From positions 1 to 22,826 of the forward strand of contig WOFQ01000152.1 in NCBI GenBank assembly GCA_012184525.1: a stretch of 22,826 nucleotides of DNA, in the 5' to 3' direction. The translations under genes and the position numbers were made by a program. The notes under the pieces were generated by a model. The model ran no database searches. It was given only the letters and a program-made list of their open reading frames with translations, and was not told the origin of the DNA. This stretch comes from Xenoacremonium recifei. Its lineage: Eukaryota; Ascomycota; Sordariomycetes; Hypocreales; Nectriaceae. Shown piece by piece: positions 10,193-18,117 of this stretch (positions are counted from its first letter, which is position 1; each line of letters starts with the position of its first letter).

Positions 10193-11696
10193 ATGGATGA
10201 ACTCACGGCTTCTCTTGGGGAAATCGCCCTTGAGCCTAATATTTCGAGTAGATATGAGGCGGCGTTTGATAAAATCATGCTATTTGCACAAAAGATTCGC
10301 AAACCTTGCATTCCTTCAGGTAAGCTTGACGTTACAAAACAGCTTGCTCGACCTTTCGACTCTGGAGGACTACTCATCCTCTTGGAAGAACCACGGCCGA
10401 ACCATCCATGGAACAAGGGCATCGATCATGTCATCTCAACCTGCAACACTTTATCTGCGTTAAGAGAAGGCATTGAACCTGCTTCAAGAGGTTGCCTTAG
10501 CCTGGCGCATGACGTCTCTGTTATTGATGCACGGCTATTTCTTCCTAAGAAACAGCATCAGATAGTTCATGACAAGGAATAGGACTTGCTTTTTGGCTTA
10601 GTATACGAAGCCATTGAGGCTAAAAACCCCGAGACCATATTATATTTGGGCAATATACGCTGATATTAAGTCGGCAATACTCAACAGATAAAGGGCTAAT
10701 ATAGCATAGGAAGCAAAGAACATCATCGCGCTATGGATAACAGCACAAACAGGCAACCATCAACGGTGCCAACGCTCAAACATAATTTACGCCATGCATC
10801 CGAGTCGCTCAGTGAACTATAACGACAAAGATAACAATATGCGACAAGAACTCTTCCAGTCAATTATCGAGGCATGCAACCAACTTTTAAGACGAGATAA
10901 TTTCTTCTTGATCTCAGATGGACAGCTTCCAAAATGTGCCCTTATATTACAGGAGATGTCTACGTCGCGTCCAGGATTTAGAAGTACGGAGATTTCGACA
11001 GGTCTGGAGAAGTTCTTGGCTTTTCTAATGAAGTTGTGCTTCAAGCCAAGGCATAAATTACCGTACCTGAACTTGAGCATGAGTACGTCTCAACGATATA
11101 CACTGGAACCCTGGCACAAGAAGTGGTTGGAGCATGTGGAAAATGGCGTCAATACATCACAAGATGATGAGAATCAGGCTAGGTCGCTACTCATCCCAGT
11201 GTTCAAGCAACTCAACATTTCATTTGAAGGAGCTTCGTGGTTCTTGCCAGTCTATAGGGTCCATATTCACCGAGGCATATACGAGATGCTTGCCAGTCGG
11301 ATCAACGAGATCGAAGAGGCATATTATCTGGTGGCTGGGGGCTCTACAGTAAATGCAAAGTTTTCCGCGAATGAAAAGGCCAATAGGCTCGAGTCTCGCA
11401 AGTGTTAGCCATGTTTGTTGTCAAAGATTGGGGAAATAACAGCGCGTGCGACGACAATTTGGGACGAGAGGGGACTACATCCACTAAGAAGGCGTGTATA
11501 CGTAGGCTTCGCAGATATGTAAAAGAGGGCTAACAAATCAACGAACCATGAAGAGGATGATGTGAGCGGGTATTCTGAAGAATCAAAACGAGCTTCGCCT
11601 GCATCCCTATTCCCCGGCTCACCTCCAATGAAAGAGGAGATCCACGGCCCCTGATTTGCCCACTCCATACAGATCAGAATTCTTAGTGGGTATTAG
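10193..11696 (+). pseudogene. Decayed hypothetical gene with several in-frame stops
   Basis: ATG 10193 opens a frame with a segment around residues 57-90 containing GGLLILLEEPRPNHPWNKG. It meets TAG at 10580-10582 but stays protein-like (DLLFGLVYEAIEAKNPE) until TGA 10661-10663. A second frame, open from 10710, contains IIYAMHPSRSVNYN and RQELFQSIIEACN. It passes TAG 11406-11408, TAA 11520-11522 and TGA 11652-11654 while still reading as protein (WDERGLHPLRRRVYVGFADM, then EEDDVSGYSEESK), and ends at TAG 11694-11696. A lost intron or indel lies between 10663 and 10710. The G..P..N segment and the HPS motif recall the uracil-DNA glycosylase superfamily, but this is a weak resemblance from memory. 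The repeated in-frame stops without frame loss show a decayed gene. Confidence 0.5.
11604..11675 (+). repeat. Segment duplicated at 5002-5075
   Basis: TCCCTATT and CCAATGAAAGAGGA are shared with 5002-5075 at the same spacing. Both sites read PMKEEI in the same relative frame. Most other differences are C here against T there. It is the only part of the two relics that I can align. Confidence 0.55.
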
Positions 11697-12303
11697 GCTC
11701 GTATATAGGCGCGAGCTGAGGATCCTGTATAAAGAGTTGATACACCGGTTAGTATGGCAATAGGTGGTAGAGAGTACTGAACAGATTATGCATCCTTTGA
11801 GGATCATAAAGGCAACGCTTAGCACTTAGAGTAAATTCCAGTTAATCAAAAACCTAAATGCCAGAAGTATTTAAGGATTACATTACGGAATATCATCACA
11901 AGGTGCGCATGAAGAAGGGGAACATGACCTAGTTCTCTATAGTAATAAGAGAATAAACTTTGAAATAGAAACCCCGAAGAGGACAGATGAAAGAAGGTTT
12001 AAAAGGAACCTGAAGTCTCATTAATGAAGATTCTCGGCTCACTTAGAACCCCTATTGATTATGCCTGCGAGAACTGCATTGCTTGAGTTCACACTTCTGA
12101 AGCCCTCAGTCTCCAGTGCTACCACCTTGCGATCCGAGTTTCCCGATAGTGGAGCGATTTCCACTCCCCGGTGGCATGAATTCTCTGTATGGTCCTCTGC
12201 AATATATCATCTGACGCTACTCCGTATCTTGCATCCCCTTTCTGACGAGCCCACTTCTCGGGCTTCCCCGGCTTGCCCCGGATTCCAACCCCATCCAAGG
12301 ATC
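11697..12303. other. No gene; probable 3' flank
   Basis: This stretch lies between the end of the plus-strand relic and the stop codon of the minus-strand CFEM gene. Its right part is presumably the CFEM 3' UTR and terminator. The plus-strand frame at 12055-12321 has no domain. Confidence 0.5.
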
Positions 12304-13111
12304 TCATCCGGGCAACTCTGATATATGCCCGGGCCCTGCGTCAAGCTCTATGGCATGCTGCATGTCTCCTCCCATCTCATGGACTGCTCTCTGATTCGTT
12401 GGTAGTTGATACTTGTTCTGAGGACCTCCAGTCTCATTTCCGGGCGTCACCGGTGCGGGCCGTTGTCTGCGTCGCCGTATGAACCAGTAAATAGGACCGC
12501 CGAGGCCCGCGAGGACCCCAAGGCTAACGCCGACACCAATGCCAGCCTTGGCCCCTGAACTGAGCCCACTCCCGGACAAAGACGATGAAGATGACGAGGC
12601 CGACGGTGAGGCTGTCGCAGCGCTGCTACTTTCCGCAAGGGTAGAGGTCGTAGATGCCGCAGTTGATGTTATACCTGACGTGGTTGTGCTTGCCGCGGCC
12701 GAGGTGGTGACAGCGGCAGCAGAGGTCTCGGTGGAGCTCACGGCGGAAGAGGCGACAGCGGAGGTAGCAGCAGTGGAGGTGCTGGCGGTGGACTGGGCCT
12801 TGCAAAGTGCCTCAGTAGCAGGCAGGACTTTGTCTGTAGGGTGTGTTAGAGAGGGAGAATCTCGTAGATATAATCTCAAGGGGCCACTTACTGACAGCCT
12901 CGCTGGCACCACACTTGGAAATAATGCAGCTGGTGGCAGCCGACTGGATCGTGGAGAAATTTTCGCAGATGCAGGTGACGTCGGTGGTCGAGCAACTCGT
13001 CTTGGAGGTGATGGCGTCGTCCAGGCAGGGGATGGCGCATGAGGGGATGTCGGAGATGGTCTGCGCGCTGGCAACGGTAGCGAGGGCGACGGCGGCGAAA
13101 ATGTATTTCAT
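12304..13111 (-). CDS. CFEM-domain protein with Ser/Thr-rich stalk and a transmembrane segment
   Basis: Exon 1 is 12892-13111, the intron is 12834-12891 (58 bp, GTAAGT...CTAAC...CAG) and exon 2 is 12304-12833, giving 249 residues. I chose ATG 13111 because it opens a good signal peptide (residues 1-17, cleavage after ASA). The CFEM domain follows with the eight expected cysteines at 25, 29, 40, 47, 49, 62, 67 and 84; the intron falls between the seventh and eighth. D44, three residues before the fourth Cys, is where heme-binding CFEM proteins carry their ligand Asp. Residues 88-165 are Ser/Thr/Ala-rich, probably O-glycosylated. Residues 171-192 are a membrane segment followed by RRRRQR and a 50-residue polar tail. 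A C-terminal membrane anchor with a cytoplasmic tail, not a GPI signal, suggests a surface sensor or receptor-like role, which is inference. The gene is intact. Confidence 0.9.
12834..12891 (-). other. Intron of the CFEM gene
   Basis: It runs from GTAAGT to ACAG with CTCTAACAC as branch region. It is phase 1, and its removal restores an Asn codon and puts the eighth CFEM cysteine in frame. Confidence 0.9.
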
Positions 13112-13227
13112 CTTGATGGTCAGTGGAAGGCAAGTCACAGCGACCGTTACTCCTCTAAATAGAAGAATGAACATCAAGAAAATAGAGTCACGAAGAATTA
13201 ACGATGTAGGGGCCAGAACCCCTAGCG
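13112..13227. promoter_or_regulatory. Compact divergent promoter between CFEM and BTB genes
   Basis: Only 116 bp separate the two start codons, which point away from each other. It must contain both 5' UTRs and core promoters, unless transcription of one gene starts inside the other. No named element is visible. Confidence 0.5.
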
Positions 13228-13938
13228 ATGGCCTCTGACTGTGAGCCTTTAGACAAGTTATTAACGTCTTTTGAAAGGCATTCGATCCTGTTGCCCTTGT
13301 TCTATAAGTACTAATAGCAATTCAGGCTTTTCACGACTGGACAGGGGTTTGACCTGATTGTTTCTTCTGCCACCAAGGAATATCTAGTCCACAAGGCTAT
13401 TATTAGTACTCGCTCTGAATTTTTTCTCAACGCTTGCAAGTACAGCGGGAAACTGGGCCAGAACGATTCTGGTGCTCCAATCTCCCAGTTCAATCGCACG
13501 AGCTCTGCATATAACACTGCCAATTCTCAAACCCCGCAGCCCCAGCACATCAAGCTACATGATGATGATCTAGTGGCTCTGGGTTGCATGCTTCAATATA
13601 TTTATCGCCTGCGCTACTACGTCGACTGTCAAGGAGCAAAAGATAACAGGTACAATGGGGAAGTGCATCAGGATGACGCCGGCATCAATTCACTTGACGA
13701 CGATGACGCTACCATTATGGTGCTTCATGCTAAATTATATGCCCTAGCAGAGAAGTATTACATCGAGGGACTAAAAACATTTGCCCGACGAAAATTTAAA
13801 TTGGCGGTCTCCACACATTGGGAATCAAGTCACTTTGTAGATGCAATTCAGCAAGTCTATAAGTCAACAATAGAAGCAGACAGGGTTTGCGAAATATTGG
13901 ATTGGAAGTGTTTCATGTCAATTAACAGCAGCTATTGA
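13228..13938 (+). CDS. BTB/POZ-domain protein
   Basis: BTB domains mediate dimerisation and often recruit Cul3 ubiquitin ligases. ATG 13228 gives MASDCEPLDKLLTSFE (exon 1, 13228-13277). Exon 2 starts at 13326 after TACTAATAGCAATTCAG, a textbook branch site and acceptor. It reads LFTTGQGFDLIV, KEYLVHKAIISTRSEFF and, after a Gln/Asn/Ser-rich insert, HIKLHDDDLVALGCMLQYIY, which are the strands and helices of a BTB fold. The total is 220 residues. The best-fitting donor is GC (13278); a GT donor at 13266 also keeps frame but drops SFER. The C-terminus looks cut: just past the stop, in the next frame (from 13935), NRKYIRELLHTVDSLACDIL resembles the usual continuation, which suggests a frameshift or a missed splice. 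The fold call is solid; the 5' splice site and the true C-terminus are less so. Confidence 0.7.
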
Positions 13939-14126
13939 ACAGAAAATATATACGGGAGTTGCTTCATACAGTAGACTCTTTGGCATGTGATATTCTCTTA
14001 TATTCCCACCAGCTGTCTTCGAGTGAAGCGCCTGACTGGCCGGGGGACTTGATGCATGGCGATAGGCCATACTTCATTATTTCTCGCTACTCTTCTATTG
14101 TTATTAGCGTGTGCCCTCCATTATAA

Positions 14127-14889
14127 TCTGCGTCTGTAATTCCTGGCTGATCTCCCGATTCGATATTATATCTGACGTCTCCTCCTTAATGTGAAACCTC
14201 CCATCCGGGGTATATACCAATAAGGATTAATTTAATATACCCACTCAAGTATTGATACCGAGAACGGCGCCTGTTCCCGCTTTTCATCTAATGACACATT
14301 TTCAAAACTAAACAAGGGTCTAAGCATTCAAAACGGGACCTGGTTCTTATCTTGTGTCGGGAACTGGCGGCAATAGGGAGTGAACAAGCTTTCAAAGATG
14401 TCGCAGAGTCAAAACAGCTAGAGGTATCTAGATGAATACGTTGGTCTCTGACTTCCCTCTAATTGCTAGGGTTCCTTGATCGGTATATATAGGCCTTCTG
14501 AGCTTTGATGCATATTTCCGGTAGCATCACTGCTTTCTCGCTACGTCATTACGTCAGGACGGTCTGGGTCATAGCATATTACTTGTGGTTATTATCAAGC
14601 CGGCTCGACAAAGTCTTAATGTCATTAAGCTTAGAACTCTTGCGGGACTGGCCGGTTGGCACACTGTACCAGCACTTTCTCGCCAAAGGCTCTTGCAGTT
14701 AGATAGTTTAAGGTAGGTAGAAGCTGAGATTTTTTGTTAGAAATATAGGTTATCCCTCAATTTTGGAAACAACATCGGAACTGGAAAGTTCTGGGTCTAT
14801 CTATTACTGTAAGACTTCGAAGGTGTTGAATATAAAAGGAACAACTTGACCCCAAAAGATATAGGATAAACAGCAGTTCAGCTTATACT
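14127..14889. other. No gene seen
   Basis: This AT-rich stretch follows the BTB gene. The small plus-strand frame at 14505-14702 has no domain or convincing start. Confidence 0.5.
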
Positions 14890-15320
14890 CACCTAGTATG
14901 CCTGCGTGAAAATTCCGGATTTAGCATCTTTAGTGAACGAGAAGCGCAGGTTCAAGGTGGATGCGAACGAGATGACTGGGTTATTCCATGCAAAGGGCAA
15001 CAACATTCGCATTAGGGAGGCGGAAGTGACTGAAGAGCAAGGTGATCAAGCAGCATCCAGTTCGTCGCTTGGTTGACTTTAAGCGGCCAGTCACCTGAAG
15101 GACTTCAGCGAGAGGAAAGAACTTCTGCAGGATCATATTCCTCCCCAGCAACCGAGTAAATCAGAAGAGCAGGGCAAGGGAGCTACCACGAACGTTAGTT
15201 GCAAAGTTCTCAACGAACGAGATGCTACTAGGACCCTTAGATCTAACGCCCGACAACGCCTATGATAATAGTATGCTAAATAGAAAGAGGAGGCAATGAT
15301 TAATGCCAGAAGAGTGGGGG
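14890..15320 (+). pseudogene. Gene relic, unrecognised
   Basis: One plus-strand frame reads as protein with clusters of stops. It contains DLASLVNEKRRFKVDANEM, then NNIRIREAEVTEEQGDQAA, then two close stops, then HLKDFSERKELLQDHI and KVLNERDATRTLRSNAR before further stops. The charged, helix-like composition resembles the C-terminal part of some fungal transposase or DNA-binding proteins, but I cannot name a family. No start codon is visible. The frame is kept across the stops, so decay was by substitution. Confidence 0.35.
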
Positions 15321-15556
15321 TTTAAGTAATCTTTCTTATAAATTTACTTCTGAATTATGTATTAATAAGGCAAAAATATAACCAACTGCGTGCCTGGCCT
15401 GGAGTATATATGGTAGTCATTACTACGATAGCTGACCAGATTGATGCGTTACGGCCACTACGGACGTTCTAGCCCTGCGAGGAAATTCTCGGTGGCGACC
15501 CAACGCATATTCCCTAATTTGCACATGATCATCCTCTATGCCAAAAAGCCATCACC

Positions 15557-15584
15557 GCCTCTTTTGATACGCCTCTTTTGATAC
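15557..15584. repeat. Perfect 14 bp tandem duplication
   Basis: GCCTCTTTTGATAC occurs twice in direct succession, with no gene around it. It lies about 85 bp downstream of the stop codon of the HET/zinc-knuckle gene. Confidence 0.85.
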
Positions 15585-15669
15585 ACTCTGATAGATGAGT
15601 TCTCTCGGCGGTCAGTTGGCGATGACATAGGAAATTTCTGCTCTTCTCCTTATCCAAAGCATGACGAGA

Positions 15670-16061
15670 CTATCGTGGAGGGCAGTCTTTGGCATAATGG
15701 CCATACTGGTTGCCTAGATCATTTGATGTTAGCAGTCATAAAATAATAAGACTCTGATTAACTGACATCTGTAGCAATGATCATCGTTGGCATAATGGCC
15801 GTGTTCACCGCCTAAGTTATTTCATGTCAGTATTTACAGAATCATAAATTCCGATAAACTGACATTTATAGCAATGAAGGTCACTAGAATAGTGTCCATA
15901 TTTTCCACCTGATCATATTATTTGACATGAGCTACATTGAATAATACGGTAGCTGGAAACTTACACTCGTTGCAGTGGTCCTCGTTGGCATAATGGCCGT
16001 ATACACCGCCTAGCAATCGGTCAACAAAGCCTATTCCCCTCAAATTCACAGAAATACAGAC
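15670..16061 (-). repeat. Tandem exon+intron repeat, about 97-101 bp unit, four units
   Basis: Each unit is an intron of 52-56 bp plus an exon of 45 bp (44 with the stop codon in the last). The exon core GGCCATTATGCCAA recurs exactly in three units and as GGACACTATTCTAG in the fourth. Introns 3 and 4 also align, from GTCAGTTWATC to the CTGACAT/CTAACAT branch and AAATRAYYTAG end. Exon and intron were therefore duplicated together. Confidence 0.85.
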
Positions 16062-16848
16062 ATTTGAAGCACCTAGGTTGGTAGGTGAGAGGTAGCGAAG
16101 GCTTGCTCGTCAAAGCTTTGTCAATCTCCTCTTGGAGGCGATTCAACGCCTTTTTTCTCCCTTCTCCATAGAGAAGAGGCATTTGGACATCGAAAATACC
16201 AAATAGCGAGTATGCCTTGTCCTCAGGTCGTGTAGTGTTGCGGTTCTCCACCCAAGACATCCGTTGACCAACACTGAAGTTTCGCAAAGGACTGCCTCGA
16301 AGAGCATCAGAAGGAATACCGGTTATTTCACTGATTGTTCTTTCTAGAGAACTCTTATCCCCCATTTTTACACCCTCCCTAGAGAAGAACTCAACTGATG
16401 TCGGAGCAATAAGTTCTTGGAGAGTCCAGCCACGCGTGAACCATCTGCTATCCCAGAAAGTTAGCGCCGATTGTTGTCGACTGGAATTGCGGTTAGCATC
16501 ATAGGCCGACATCGACACATCGGCAAGATAGACGTAGCATGTACGTGCACCCCGGTACCAGCGGTACATGCAGTTGATGGCCTCCTGAAGCTCGGCGCTG
16601 CTTGACTTGTCGATACAACATGTATCCACCCAAAAGTATTGAATGCCATCCCGCATAGCCTGTTTTCCGCAAAACCGAATCTTGTCGTAGCCGAGTTTAT
16701 CCTCGCCCGTACCATCCTTAAGATCTTTGTAACTGACTTCCTCGTCTCCCCATGTATGCGAAAGAATTGCATATGGTGGAACATCGTCGCCGAGATATTC
16801 CTGAGTCAAGTGAATTTCACCCTTATCGTTGCGTTTTAGGAGGCGCAT
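15670..16848 (-). CDS. HET-domain protein with C-terminal tandem zinc knuckles, five exons
   Basis: Exons: 16062-16848, 15965-16009, 15864-15908, 15767-15811 and 15670-15713; 966 nt, 321 residues. Introns are 52, 56, 52 and 53 bp, all phase 1. ATG 16848 gives the MRLL start. HET motifs are YAILSHTWG (26-34), WVDTCCIDK (73-81) and GWTLQEL (140-146), followed by YSLFGIF and LLYGEG. The unspliced frame ends at 16021 with a short meaningless tail that starts right after CFKC. Splicing instead leads into four 14-15 residue units. The last (CYRCNQYGHYAKDC, 305-318) is a canonical CX2CX4HX4C zinc knuckle. The first three (from 260, 275 and 290) read CX2CX4HX5H. Zinc knuckles usually bind single-stranded nucleic acid or mediate contacts. 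Here they sit where HET/NLR proteins carry recognition repeats. A sensor role for the array is inference; the exon structure is strongly supported by exact lengths, phase and motif. Confidence 0.8.
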
Positions 16849-17747
16849 TATAGTCTGAGGAGTGAAAGCGTGATGATCATGCGTTCAGTCTCTTCTCAGC
16901 AATTAGGCAGGGACAGAGTGTTCATTGTGTCTTGCTGCCTAAAATTTGAACATTAGTGTTTCCGGGTTTCGGAAAATCGTATCGGCTCAGTCCGTCCGGG
17001 ATAGCACTCTCCATTGGCTTGAACCATCGTAAGCACTAGTCCAGGTAGAAAGCCGTTCAGTCCTAAAGGCAAGCACGATTGGATGAAATAAAAGCGGAAT
17101 ATGAGCGCTGACGTGGCATACGAAGCGGCAGGACGGAAATTCTGCGGCAATGGAACAATCTGATGGCTCACGTAAAGGTGGACCAACTGATGGTGGGGAT
17201 AACGGGTAGCGGAGAAGGATTGCTCGCCTATCTCGCAAGGCTCGGTCCGAAGGTAGCTAGTTTAATACGTCCAGCAGATGGGGAGATTTCGGCTGGGGAG
17301 TATGGGTCGCATTTAATGATAGACGGGCTTTCACCACTGGCGTGTCTTTAGCGCAGCGAACACGATGAGTCGCGCCTTCTGTAGCCCGGCGACAGCGGCT
17401 CGAGGCCCTCACAGGCCTTCAGGCTGCACGTTAGGCGGTCGTTGCTGACGATCAAAGATCGAGGATTGAGTGAGCCACCATCCCAGCCTCAGCCCACCCG
17501 TAGTGATAAGGCATACTTAATGCTGATGTAATGTTCATAGGCTCAGCTCCAATAGATACCACGGGTGAACGCAAAGCCAACTAACAACAATCGGCAGACT
17601 GGCTTAACACATACGCCGTGCGGGCCTTCTATCCATGATTGGCCATTTCCGATGTAACGTTACATGCTAGGCCCACTTCCACGACAGGCGCTTCCGTGAG
17701 CGACGAAAGTAAATATTAGTTTGTTATGAATCAATGAAACCTTCGTC

Positions 17748-17849
17748 TCTTTCCCGCGACTGACTGAGAGACCGAGATTTCTGTTAGAACTAGATGTTGC
17801 TGACATAATGTTGTCTTTGGCTTTTAGATACGGTTGGATTGGTTTCCCC
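17748..17849 (+). repeat. Dispersed repeat, copy 2
   Basis: It matches 648-753 in the same orientation. Relative to that copy it carries many T for C, for example TTGCTGACATAATGTTGTC here against AGCTGACATAATGCTGTC. The C-to-T bias is what RIP or cytosine deamination on one strand would leave. Confidence 0.6.
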
Positions 17850-17945
17850 TGGATAGTTGCGTTTAATGCACAGTTGGACCGCTATGTTGCATTTAAATGG
17901 CTAGATCCTTTCGAGAGCTTCTTTGAATGCATACCCTCGCTATTT

Positions 17946-17962
17946 AAAAAAAAAAAAAAAAA
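17946..17962. repeat. A17 tract
   Basis: Seventeen A in a row, about 155 bp upstream of the DUF6601-like ATG. It could be a promoter poly(dA:dT) element, which excludes nucleosomes, or the tail of an old retroposed insertion. No flanking target duplication was seen. Confidence 0.7.
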
Positions 17963-18117
17963 TGCAAACAAACGTTTAGCGGGGCGAGCCAGCAGCACGG
18001 AGGGCCGTAACTAGCCACGTGACAGAGCTGCAAAGAATAGCTCTGCCTACTTACTCTAAGCCATACCACCAAACATTGACGCAATCCAGGCCAAAGCTTC
18101 GCTTCGCGTGCATAACG

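Larger units (their letters stand above)
16849..18117. promoter_or_regulatory. Divergent intergenic region with repeat copy and poly-A tract
   Basis: About 1.27 kb separate the starts of the HET/zinc-knuckle gene (minus) and the DUF6601-like gene (plus). It holds the second dispersed repeat copy and a 17-base A tract. Short open frames (for example 17163-17351) have no domain. No clear promoter motif can be named. Confidence 0.5.

Noticed and set aside
12539..13238. Plus-strand open frames of 167 and 131 residues
   Set aside because: They are antisense to the CFEM gene; the length is due to its GC-rich, Ser/Ala-rich codons.
16021..16061. The end of the HET frame (residues after CFKC) as the true C-terminus
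   Set aside because: The tail begins exactly at a GT in phase 1, and splicing leads to matching zinc-knuckle exons; the 13-residue tail has no meaning of its own.
18019..18117. Upstream GTG start for the DUF6601-like protein
   Set aside because: The extra 33 residues are low quality, and ATG 18118 is the first ATG in frame.
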